A DNA stretch of 64,000 nt from Paenimyroides marinum. GTDB taxonomy: Bacteria; Bacteroidota; Bacteroidia; Flavobacteriales; Flavobacteriaceae. Made by a program: the position numbers and the translations under genes. Where the stretch lies: assembly GCF_900108395.1 (NCBI RefSeq), contig NZ_FNXE01000010.1, positions 1 through 64,000 on the forward strand. The letters run 5' to 3'. Numbering within the stretch: the first letter of the stretch is position 1; each line of letters opens with the position of its first letter. The notes below the pieces were generated by a model. The model was not told the DNA's origin and did not search any database. It was given only the letters and a program-made list of their open reading frames with translations. Below are positions 19,065 to 26,648 of this stretch, piece by piece.

Positions 19065-20456
19065 AGTCATGGTCGGAATAAAATTCCGGCCATTTTTTAT
19101 GCTTAAGTTTTGAACACTTTATCGGGATTTCCACCTGCGAAAACGATTAAAACAGCTGTAATCATATCTCTAAGTTCCATTGCAATGCGTCTTTTGGCTG
19201 TTTTGTAACCTAAGTTATTTGCTTTTTTGTAAATCAAAAGCAACATAGCGGCAATCATTGTCATGTAAAGCATTACTTCGATTCCGTTTTTGTTAAGTGA
19301 AATCAGATGGCTTAAATTTAGTTCTTGTTTCATAAATCTGAAGAATACCTCTATATCCCAGCGTTTTTGTAATAATCTGAAATTTCTTTAGCTGATAGCT
19401 CAAATTCATTCGTTAGGAACCAAAATTCTTTGCTTGTTGTTTCATTTTTGATGATTACCAACCGAAAATCTGTTTCTACTTTTTCTTCGCGATGATGAAT
19501 ATTTCCTCGTTTATTCAAAATTGGTTTTCCAGTGTAAAGCTTTACTTTACTGTCTTTTATAAGTTTCCAATCATCCCATTTCTGATCTTTTTCATCAAGA
19601 AAAGATTCTAATTCCTCAAATTTTCGATTTTCTTTTGAACGAATAATGAATTTCACAGACTTTTCTTCAAAGTGTTTCATTGTTCTGGTCGATTGTAAAC
19701 CTCTATCTATGACATAAATATTATCGTGATGTTCTTCTTTTTTAACTTGTTTTAAAATAGCTTCGGGAAGTGCTGATTCTTCAGAAGAATACTTTTGACC
19801 TGTAAAAACTTCAACTCCCGAAGGTAGAATTCCATCAAACGAGAAATTAAATTTCACCAGTTTTTTACCGCTTTTCTGATCAATTCCCTCTTTAAGTTTG
19901 TTGCAAGTATCAGCAACAATGGTACTATCAACCCTAATTAAATTGTATTTTTCGATTTCAGTCTTCGAATAAAGTGCTGAAAACTGACCGTACATTTGTT
20001 CGTAAATCTCTTTAAAATAATTGGAATCTATCTTTGAAATCCTCTCGGAAATTGAACTTCTGCGTATTTTTTCTTCTTCTCCTAATCCAAATAAAGCTTT
20101 GAAACCACTACTGTTAAAGGTATCTTCTAAAGTTCTCTGACTCAATTTTTCATTATCAAAAATACAGAACAGAAGTAAGTAAAACATTTTCTTTCCATGA
20201 AGAACCTTACTGTAGTAATCTACTTTGGTTGTTGTTGAAAGATGACTTAAAAGTGCTTCTGGAATAAATTCCAAAACTTGTTTAAGAGAAATTTTGTGGT
20301 CTTTAAAAACAGACATAAATATTTGATTATCAGTAATAAAGATACAAAAAAACAAGCGTTAAAACAAGACAAATCTCTAAAAATCAACTAATTAAATTAA
20401 TAATTTATAATGGATAAAAAAGAAAAAGTCGGAAGAAATATCTTCCGACCATGACT
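19065..20456 (-). mobile_element. Complete IS4-family insertion sequence, 1392 bp
   Basis: The ends are perfect 14-bp inverted repeats AGTCATGGTCGGAA (19065-19078) and TTCCGACCATGACT (20443-20456), flanked by a 12-bp direct repeat. Each end also carries a small internal palindrome (GTCGGAAT..ATTCCGGC and GTCGGAAG..CTTCCGAC). The only gene is a transposase on the minus strand, broken by one frameshift. The element landed inside a terminator hairpin (AAAAACAGAGT/ACTCTGTTTTT) of the upstream lipoprotein gene. The preserved target duplication implies a fairly recent insertion. Confidence 0.9.
19103..20316 (-). pseudogene. IS4-family transposase, single-base frameshift
   Basis: Translation from the ATG at 20316 (MSVFKDHKISLKQVL) gives the DDE N-terminal and central parts: LIRVDSTIVAD (first Asp) and NIYVIDRGLQS (second Asp). 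It ends early at 19351 in YYKNAGI. Shifting one base in the A run (19364-19368 on the plus strand) restores YYKKRWDIEVFFRFMKQEL, the Y-R-E-K signature of IS4, and continues to 19103. So one A is missing. The sequence is not a good slippery heptamer, so programmed frameshifting is unlikely. Either a real inactivating deletion or a homopolymer sequencing error. Confidence 0.88.
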
Positions 20457-20468
20457 AGTGAAAACTCT
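20457..20468. repeat. 12-bp target-site duplication, right copy
   Basis: AGTGAAAACTCT, identical to 19053-19064. Joined to the following GTTTTTTT it restores the right arm of the ancestral terminator hairpin. Confidence 0.88.
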
Positions 20469-20494
20469 GTTTTTTTATGAGTAAAATTTTTGTT

Positions 20495-20529
20495 AAAAAA
20501 GCGAAGCAATATATATTACTTCGCTTTTT
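20495..20529 (-). terminator. Terminator of the Ala/Lys/Glu-rich lipoprotein gene
   Basis: AAAAAAGCGAAG (20495-20506) pairs with CTTCGCTTTTT (20519-20529) and is followed on the minus strand by T bases. It is 33 bases past the stop of the gene at 20563. Confidence 0.8.
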
Positions 20530-20562
20530 GATTTTACTTTTTTAATGGTAAGGTGTAAAAGA

Positions 20563-21099
20563 TTAGTTATTACTGCTTGGAATTAGTTTTCCTTTAACTT
20601 GTACAGCTTCCTCTTTACTTAATTCTCTAGCCTTATCAGTAGTTTCTGTATTAATTTTACCTTGAGCTTTTGTTACCTCTTTAGAAAGTTCTCCTTTGGT
20701 TTTCTCAACCTTCTTCTCAGCATTTTTTACAGTGCTTTTAGCAGCATCTCCTGCTTTTTTAGCGGCAGCGTTGGCTTCTTGTTTTACTTCTTCTGCAGTA
20801 GAGATAGCTTCACCTTTTAAAGTAGCCAAAGCAGCTTTAGCTTCGTTTAATTTTTTAGTTGCAGCTTGTTTTTCTTCAACTGTTACAGCTTTGTCAAACT
20901 CTGCCTGAGCTTCTTTTATTCTGGCTTCTAATGCTTCTACTGAGTCTTCAACTTGTTCTTCAATAACATTTAAAGTATCTTCAACTTGTTCTGTGATTGA
21001 ATCTAATTTGTTGTCTAAATTTTCTTGTGCAGCATCTTTTTTACAAGATGTGAATACCAATCCACCGATTACTGCCATTGATAAAACGATTTTTTTCAT
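20563..21099 (-). CDS. Ala/Lys/Glu-rich helical lipoprotein
   Basis: A 178-residue lipoprotein (GGLVFTSC lipobox, Cys19) followed by about 150 residues of charged, Ala-rich sequence such as ITEQVEDTLNVIEEQVEDSVEALEA (in pieces) that should form long amphipathic helices or a coiled coil. No enzymatic motif is seen. This composition is shared by LEA-like, apolipoprotein-like and YtxH-type proteins, so family assignment by eye is unsafe. Possible roles are envelope spacing or stress protection. Transcribed alone. Confidence 0.7.
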   Translation of the reverse strand: MKKIVLSMAVIGGLVFTSCKKDAAQENLDNKLDSITEQVEDTLNVIEEQVEDSVEALEARIKEAQAEFDKAVTVEEKQAATKKLNEAKAALATLKGEAISTAEEVKQEANAAAKKAGDAAKSTVKNAEKKVEKTKGELSKEVTKAQGKINTETTDKARELSKEEAVQVKGKLIPSSNN

Positions 21100-21239
21100 A
21101 CTATAAAAATTTTATTTGAGTTTAATATGCAAAATAAAACAATTTTACGGATTCTTTTTAAGAAAACGTAAAAAAAACTTTTAAAATTGAACATTTTATA
21201 AATCATTACTATCTTTACAAGAAACAGAAACATGTTCTT

Positions 21240-22475
21240 ATGCGAAAAATAGTATTTCTTACCTTGTTATGTGTGCATTTTATTTCGGCTTTTGCGGTGT
21301 CTGATCCTTACTATATTAAATCGGTTTCTTTTAACCAGGGAAGTGAATCTTTAATTCCTATTTTCAGATTAAACGAATCTTTTCAGTTTAGTTTTGATGA
21401 TTTAACCGGAACAGAATCTGATTATTATTATAAAATTGTGCATTGTAACAGAGATTGGAAACCGTCTGGCTTAAATATAACAGAATATATAAACGGAGTG
21501 CAGGATATTCGAATTTCAAACACCGAAACATCTTTTAATACTTTTCAGGCTTTTATACATTATAAATTGACGTTGCCTAACAGAAATACCCGGATTTTAT
21601 TATCGGGAAATTACATGTTGGAAATTTACAACGTTGATGATGAAAAAGTTATTCAACGAAAGTTTGTGTTGTATGAAGATTTGGTTTCCGTTGGATTGGA
21701 AGTAAAAAAAACACGGGATTTGAAAGTAACAGATTTTAAACAGAATCTTTATCTGACAATTGATTTTGGTTCTATGCAACTTCAAAACCCAAAGCAAAAT
21801 GTAAATGTTGTGCTGTTGCAAAATGGTCAATGGTACAATGCGTTAAATAATTTAAAGCCGCAATATATTATAGGTAGCCAATTTGTTTATCGATATGATG
21901 AAGAAACAAATTTTTGGGCGGGAAACGAATTCCTTTACTTTGATAACAGCGATATAAAACAAGTAAATAATACCATTGGAAAAATAACCAGAAACGATCT
22001 GTTTGAAGTTTTTTTGAGAGATAAATACCCGTTAAAAGAAAGTAATTTCTACACATATTATCAAGATGTTAACGGAGCTTTTAAAAGCAGAAATGCATTG
22101 CAAACCAATGGCGATACAGAAGCAGATTATGTCTGGGTTTATTTTAGTTATCATTTAGATAAATTGCCCAATAACCAAAAACTGCATGTTGTGGGAATGT
22201 TTAACGACTATCAGTTGAACAATGATTCTGAATTAAAGTTCGATGAGGCTTCACAATCTTATAAAACAGCCCTTTTGTTAAAGCAAGGTTTTACAAATTA
22301 TAAATACGTGATCGCAAAAAACGACGGAACCGTTTTAGAAGAGCTAAACCCCGATGGAAATTACTTTGAAACCGAAAATCAATACCATGCGTTGGTTTAC
22401 TATAAAACGGACTCTGACCGATACGACCGCATTATTGGTTTGGGTAAGGCAGACAGTAAATTGATAACTAATTAA
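21240..22475 (+). CDS. T9SS plug-type protein (DUF5103)
   Basis: A 411-residue exported protein with a signal peptide (LLCVHFISAFAVS) and a beta-rich body. The start DPYYIKSVSFNQGSESLIPI and the segments DYYYKIVHCNRDWKPSGL and IRISNTETSFNTFQ match the DUF5103 family, now described as T9SS plug-domain proteins, which interact with the SprA translocon. A likely -7 box TATCTTTA lies at 21212-21219 with TTG about 20 bases upstream. The apaG and pruA genes follow on the same strand but with their own promoter. Confidence 0.82.
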   Translation: MRKIVFLTLLCVHFISAFAVSDPYYIKSVSFNQGSESLIPIFRLNESFQFSFDDLTGTESDYYYKIVHCNRDWKPSGLNITEYINGVQDIRISNTETSFNTFQAFIHYKLTLPNRNTRILLSGNYMLEIYNVDDEKVIQRKFVLYEDLVSVGLEVKKTRDLKVTDFKQNLYLTIDFGSMQLQNPKQNVNVVLLQNGQWYNALNNLKPQYIIGSQFVYRYDEETNFWAGNEFLYFDNSDIKQVNNTIGKITRNDLFEVFLRDKYPLKESNFYTYYQDVNGAFKSRNALQTNGDTEADYVWVYFSYHLDKLPNNQKLHVVGMFNDYQLNNDSELKFDEASQSYKTALLLKQGFTNYKYVIAKNDGTVLEELNPDGNYFETENQYHALVYYKTDSDRYDRIIGLGKADSKLITN

Positions 22476-22486
22476 AAATTAATTCG

Positions 22487-22494
22487 TAAATTTG
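22487..22494 (+). promoter_or_regulatory. Bacteroidota -7 box (TAAATTTG) before apaG
   Basis: TAAATTTG lies 16 bases before the apaG start, in the short gap after the DUF5103 gene. It could drive apaG-pruA independently. Confidence 0.5.
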
Positions 22495-22509
22495 GATAAA
22501 TTCTAAAAA

Positions 22510-22896
22510 ATGGTTTCAAAAATCACAAAAGGGATAAAAGTAGTTGTAAAAGTGCGTTATGCCGGACAAAGCCTGCGTTTAAATACCCTTTTAAATTTTT
22601 TTAACTATGAAATTAGTATTGAAAACAGAAATAACAATACAGTGCAGCTTTTACGTAGGTATTGGTTGATTAAAGATTCTTTAAATAACGATGTGACTGT
22701 GGAAGGAGAGGGTGTTGTTGGAAAAACACCTGTTATCAATCCAGAGGGAATTTTTGAATACACTTCCGGATGTTCCATTATGGGATATACAGGCAGTATG
22801 CAAGGATATTTTACTTTTGTCGATCTAAGTACTTCAGAAATTTTTCACGTAAAAATACCACTGTTTAATATGAGTATTCCAAAAATATTTAACTAA
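22510..22896 (+). CDS. apaG: ApaG-domain protein
   Basis: A 128-residue beta-sandwich protein of the ApaG/DUF525 family: YEISIENRNNNTVQLLRRYWLIKD (two pieces), VVGKTPVINPEGIFEYTSG and MGYTGSMQGYF are the family motifs. ApaG proteins have been linked to Co/Mg resistance and dinucleotide polyphosphate control, but the biochemical role is unsettled. The start ATG at 22510 gives the normal N-terminus. pruA follows after 14 bases, so co-transcription is likely. Confidence 0.9.
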   Translation: MVSKITKGIKVVVKVRYAGQSLRLNTLLNFFNYEISIENRNNNTVQLLRRYWLIKDSLNNDVTVEGEGVVGKTPVINPEGIFEYTSGCSIMGYTGSMQGYFTFVDLSTSEIFHVKIPLFNMSIPKIFN

Positions 22897-22910
22897 AATA
22901 AAATAACTAA

Positions 22911-24536
22911 ATGTCTACAGGATTTTTTAATGTTCCGGTTGCCGTGAACGAACCCGTAAAAACATACGCTCCGGGAACAGCTGAGCGCGAAGAAGTTCAA
23001 AAAACTTTTAAAGAAATGTATCAGTCCACGGTTGATATTCCTTTGTATATTGGCGGAAAAGAGATAAGAACAGGAGCAACAAAAAACTTGTTTCCCCCGT
23101 TTGATCATCAACATCACTTAGGGGTTTATCACACAGCCACAAAAGACTTAATTCAAGATGCGATTGATTCAGCATTACAAGCACGTGTAAAATGGTCTCA
23201 AATGGCTTGGGAGCACAGAGCTTCAATTTTTCTTAAAGCAGCCGAACTAATTGCTGGTCCGTACCGTGCAAAAATTAATGCAGCAACCATGATTGCACAA
23301 GGAAAAACGGTTCATCAGGCAGAAATTGATGCAGCATGTGAATTCATAGATTTCTTGCGTTTCAATGTACAATACATGACTGAAATCTACAAACAACAAC
23401 CTATTTCTTCAAAAGGAATCTGGAACAGAGTAGAGCAACGTCCGTTAGAAGGATTTGTATATGCCATTACCCCGTTTAATTTTACAGCAATTTCAGGAAA
23501 TCTTCCTTCGTGTGTTGCCATGATGGGGAATGTGGTTGTTTGGAAACCGGCAGCTACGCAAATTTATTCGGCAAATGTTATTGTAGAAGTGTTCAAAAAA
23601 GCAGGACTTCCTGACGGGGTAATCAATGTGATTTATGGCGATTCTGCTATGATAACCAATACCGTTTTAGAATCACCTGATTTTGCAGGAATTCATTTTA
23701 CAGGTTCAACAGGTGTTTTTAACGATTTCTGGAAAACAATTGGTCAAAATATCAGTAAATATAAAACATATCCAAGAATTGTAGGAGAAACAGGTGGAAA
23801 AGATTTCGTATGGGCACATCCATCATCAAATGCGAAAGAGGTTGCTACAGCCTTATCTCGCGGAGCTTTTGAATATCAAGGACAAAAATGTTCAGCGGCA
23901 TCTCGTGCATATATTCCGGCTTCATTATGGAACGATGTGAAAAATTTCGTTATCGAAGACGTCAAATCCTTTAAAATGGGATCTCCTGAAGATATGGGGA
24001 ATTTCATTTCTGCAGTGATTACAGAATCTTCTTTCGATAAATTAGCAAAAGCTATTGATGATGCCAAAGCGTCAAATGAGGCTGAAATTATTGTAGGTGG
24101 TGGTTATGATAAATCAAAAGGATGGTTTATTGAGCCAACGGTAATTGTTACCACAAACCCTAAATACGATACTATGGAACGCGAATTATTCGGTCCGGTT
24201 TTAACAGTTTATGTGTATGAAGATGACAAATGGGAGGAAAGTTTACAATTAGTGGACAGAACTTCCCAATACGCTTTAACAGGAGCTATTTTCTCTGGTT
24301 GTCGTTACGCAATTGAAACAGCTACAAAAGTATTAGAAAATGCTGCAGGTAACTTCTATATCAACGACAAACCAACCGGAGCGGTAGTAGGTCAACAGCC
24401 GTTTGGTGGTGCAAGAGGTTCAGGAACCAATGACAAAGCAGGTTCAATGATTAACTTATTGCGTTGGGTTTCGCCACGTACCATTAAAGAAACATTTGTT
24501 CCGGATACAGATTATAGATATCCTTTCTTGGGATAA
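22911..24536 (+). CDS. pruA: L-glutamate gamma-semialdehyde dehydrogenase
   Basis: A 541-residue NAD-dependent aldehyde dehydrogenase that oxidises glutamate semialdehyde (P5C) to glutamate, the second step of proline catabolism. Visible features: the Rossmann region (HFTGSTGVF), the general base Glu293 in VGETGGKDF, and the nucleophile Cys327 in [11 protein letters not shown]. Length fits the monofunctional enzyme; no proline dehydrogenase domain is attached, and no putA/prodh gene is nearby. It follows apaG and ends in a terminator at the edge of the conserved chromosome. Confidence 0.94.
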   Translation: MSTGFFNVPVAVNEPVKTYAPGTAEREEVQKTFKEMYQSTVDIPLYIGGKEIRTGATKNLFPPFDHQHHLGVYHTATKDLIQDAIDSALQARVKWSQMAWEHRASIFLKAAELIAGPYRAKINAATMIAQGKTVHQAEIDAACEFIDFLRFNVQYMTEIYKQQPISSKGIWNRVEQRPLEGFVYAITPFNFTAISGNLPSCVAMMGNVVVWKPAATQIYSANVIVEVFKKAGLPDGVINVIYGDSAMITNTVLESPDFAGIHFTGSTGVFNDFWKTIGQNISKYKTYPRIVGETGGKDFVWAHPSSNAKEVATALSRGAFEYQGQKCSAASRAYIPASLWNDVKNFVIEDVKSFKMGSPEDMGNFISAVITESSFDKLAKAIDDAKASNEAEIIVGGGYDKSKGWFIEPTVIVTTNPKYDTMERELFGPVLTVYVYEDDKWEESLQLVDRTSQYALTGAIFSGCRYAIETATKVLENAAGNFYINDKPTGAVVGQQPFGGARGSGTNDKAGSMINLLRWVSPRTIKETFVPDTDYRYPFLG

Positions 24537-24556
24537 GAAAATAAATAAAATTTTAG

Positions 24557-24588
24557 AAAAAGATTCAACGGTTTCGTTGGATCTTTTT
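24557..24588 (+). terminator. Terminator of pruA
   Basis: AGATTCAACG pairs with CGTTGGATCT (one G-T wobble) over a 4-base loop, followed by seven T. Confidence 0.88.
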
Positions 24589-24631
24589 TTATTTGAATGT
24601 CTTTAGATTTCTGTGAAAAGTGTTAAAACAA

Positions 24632-24693
24632 AAAAATCTGATTACTTCTTGCAATCAGATTTTTGTCGGGGTGGCAGGACGAATCTGCGCACA
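24632..24693 (-). other. tRNA 3'-end remnant plus its terminator: likely attachment-site junction
   Basis: On the minus strand, GTCCTGCCACCCCGAC (plus 24665-24680) reads like the 3' half of a T-arm and the acceptor strand of a tRNA. It is directly followed by a 12-bp hairpin AAAAATCTGATT/AATCAGATTTTT (24632-24664), a normal tRNA terminator position. Upstream (24681-24690) the T-loop is damaged: GCAGATTCGTCCTGC compared with a normal GCAGGTTCGAATCCTGC. There is no matching 5' acceptor CGGGGTG within 100 bases. So only the tRNA tail survives. I infer that a conjugative element integrated here and this is one junction. Confidence 0.5.
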
Positions 24694-25157
24694 CTCAAAT
24701 ATCTATATGTCAATATGTTGACTTTCTTTAAAAAGAACTACTCACCGTTTAACTCACATATAATTTGTGATTCGATGTTGCAAATTTAATCATTTAATTT
24801 GATTGAGCAATACAATTTGGTGATTTTTGATTTAAACCTCAAAATCACTAAAGCGATTTTTCTGGCTCATTTTTTCAAATAAAAAGATTAACAAGGTTCA
24901 AAGTTATATAATAAAGCAATCAGACTTAAAGTCTCTTTATATCCGTTAAATTTGCGTTTACTAAAGGGGCTTTTCAAAGTCATTTCATACTGAATATTTA
25001 TAAAATAATCTCCACAGTTGGGTGAGATTTATGGCAAAAATCTTCCCACAGGTGGGGTGAACTTGGGTAAAGGTATCACTTAATATAATGATGTTTGTGT
25101 ATTAATTAGGGATAAACTGAATTTGAAATTCGGTATTGATCACAAAAATTATGGGCT
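24694..25157. other. Gene-free junction region with paired TGGGTGA repeats
   Basis: About 460 bases without a convincing gene. It holds a palindrome AGACTT-AA-AGTCT-like motif near 24927 and two similar copies of a short motif, CCACAGTTGGGTGA (about 25012-25025) and CCACAGGTGGGGTGA (about 25046-25060), spaced about 34 bases apart upstream of rteC. These could be protein-binding sites for control or excision. Nothing else is supported. Confidence 0.4.
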
Positions 25158-26004
25158 ATGCAGCATTCTTTACACACCATTATTTTAGAGATACATAATA
25201 AGGAAGATAAGATTTTATCACAGAGCAAAAGGTTGATTGATGAGGCTTATGAAATGACCTTGTATCTACAAGACCTGTTATTTGAGGTCAAGAAATATAT
25301 TGCTAAAAAGGGCTTTCAAAATGATGGGGAAGAAATAAAATTCTTCCGAACCATCAAACCCCAAATACTTGGAAAACTCATCTACTACAATAAAATTTAC
25401 CGGATTGAAACGACCTGTCCGGTCAGCAACGGCAAAATGTATTACAGTTACTTTTCGACTCAATTAGCCAATCTTAAAAGAGAGTACATTGAGCATATCT
25501 GCAATTCAGATTTTTATAGGTACTATCGTTCGGGGCGTACGGACCGTGACGACACCTATTTCAAAAGAGGCAACATAAATTACCACGACGGTCTGAACAG
25601 TATCGTCTTTGAAATTGATCCCGAATTTTCTACTTTCTACGATTACAAGACCGCAAGGATTATCGCCAACGAATTGCTTTATACCTATCTGCTGACGAAA
25701 ATCAATCCAGATGAAAATCCCGATGCTATTTTACAAAAGCCGGAAAACGCCAAAGATATTTTTTGGACAGAAAGCAAAAACGCACTTGTCGAATTGATAT
25801 ATGCCCTGTATGCTTCGGCAGCAGTTTCGCACGGTAAAAACCGGTGTCCGAAAAATCAGTTTGATGTTCCAGATACTTTTTGGCATTACGCTCGGTGACC
25901 TGCACCACGCATTCCACAGAATGAAAACCCGAAGCGGTTCCCGAACGGCATTCTTGGACCAGCTTAAAACTTCATTGGAAGAATATATGGATAAAGACCT
26001 TTAA
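25158..26004 (+). pseudogene. rteC: rteC-like regulator, frameshifted
   Basis: The first 246 codons read as an RteC-domain protein (FFRTIKPQILGKLIYYNKIYRIE, in pieces; SDFYRYYRSG; STFYDYKTARIIANELL). The frame then breaks in an A run at 25836-25840 and stops after WHYAR. Removing one A restores GVRKISLMFQILFGITLGDL and the family C-terminus to 26004, which aligns with the intact RteC at 41729-42556. In CTnDOT, RteC activates excision genes. Here the C-terminal DNA-contacting region would be lost unless the extra A is a sequencing error. Confidence 0.85.
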
Positions 26005-26056
26005 CCCAATGCAGGTCTTTTGTTCAGGGCAGTGCATTGTTGTGTACTGCTTTTTT
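25993..26056 (+). terminator. Two tandem terminator hairpins after rteC
   Basis: AAAGACCT/AGGTCTTT (25993-26020) overlaps the rteC stop. A second hairpin GCAGTGCA/TGTACTGC (26029-26050, one mismatch) is followed by six T. The second looks like the functional terminator. Confidence 0.7.
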
Positions 26057-26105
26057 GTTTATACCATAAGCCAATGTATGTCAATTGGCAAATGATGGTA
26101 TAAAC
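26057..26105. repeat. Long interrupted inverted repeat upstream of the HTH gene
   Basis: GTTTATACCAT (26057-26067) pairs with ATGGTATAAAC (26095-26105), and inside it GCCAAT (26070-26075) pairs with ATTGGC (26084-26089). The resulting 17-bp two-part stem is too long and AT-rich for a plain terminator. It may be a regulatory or DNA-processing site. Confidence 0.6.
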
Positions 26106-26266
26106 CATCTCCTAAATACTCGAAATTCTTTTTAAGCCCTACCAAACAAGGGTTTCTCCCAATTGCAAAAATTTTCAAAAAACAGCCAAACCAATTGGCA
26201 GGGCTTGGCTGATAAACACTGCCACGCTTCCCAATTTTGCATGGTGAACATTAAAACTTATCGACT

Positions 26267-26548
26267 ATGAATATTGACAGAATGGAATTTATAGCGTGGA
26301 TGGAACGCATCATGGACAGGTTTGATATGTTGGGCGACAATATTGACGATTTAAAAAAGAAACGCAATAGCATAGACGGAGAAGAACTGCTCGATAACCA
26401 GGACCTGCTGCAAATGTTGAAAATCAGTAACCGTTCCCTGCAACGCTACCGCTCCATAGGTAAACTACCTTACTATACCATTAGCGGAAAACTGTATTAC
26501 AAGCTATCCGATGTGCACCAGTTTATCAGGGAGAGTTTTAACAAGTAA
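26267..26548 (+). CDS. Helix-turn-helix (excisionase/MerR-like) protein
   Basis: A 93-residue protein with an N-terminal helix and a C-terminal HTH_17-like winged helix: LLDNQDLLQMLKISNRSLQRY followed by IGKLPYYTISGKLYYKLSDVHQF. Proteins like this lie between rteC and topB in many Bacteroidota conjugative transposons, where Xis-type members control excision. Likely a DNA-binding excision or regulatory factor of this element. Confidence 0.8.
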   Translation: MNIDRMEFIAWMERIMDRFDMLGDNIDDLKKKRNSIDGEELLDNQDLLQMLKISNRSLQRYRSIGKLPYYTISGKLYYKLSDVHQFIRESFNK

Positions 26549-26550
26549 AA

Positions 26551-26592
26551 CGCCAATGCGTGCCAAATACTGCCTTTGACTGCCACTTCGGG
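26551..26592 (+). repeat. Leader repeat of CGCCAA/TGCC units (copy 1)
   Basis: The segment contains CGCCAATGCG, TGCCAAATACTGCC and CTGCCACTTC in tandem, just upstream of the DUF3945 gene. A related segment precedes the DUF1896 gene at 34219-34262, and a short form (ACACTGCCACGCTTC) precedes the HTH gene near 26217. Shared leaders suggest common control of the backbone genes. Confidence 0.5.
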
Positions 26593-26648
26593 CGATGCAG
26601 TAATTGCTTCATTTACTTTCGGCAATAAAACTTTAAACTTTTCAGATT

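Noticed and set aside
19360..19372. Programmed -1 frameshifting in the IS transposase
   Set aside because: The local sequence TACAAAAACGC is not a canonical slippery heptamer, and IS4-family elements normally use a single frame.
24665..24740. A complete tRNA gene at the junction
   Set aside because: Only the 3' acceptor and part of the T-arm are present; no D-arm, anticodon arm or 5' acceptor partner can be drawn.
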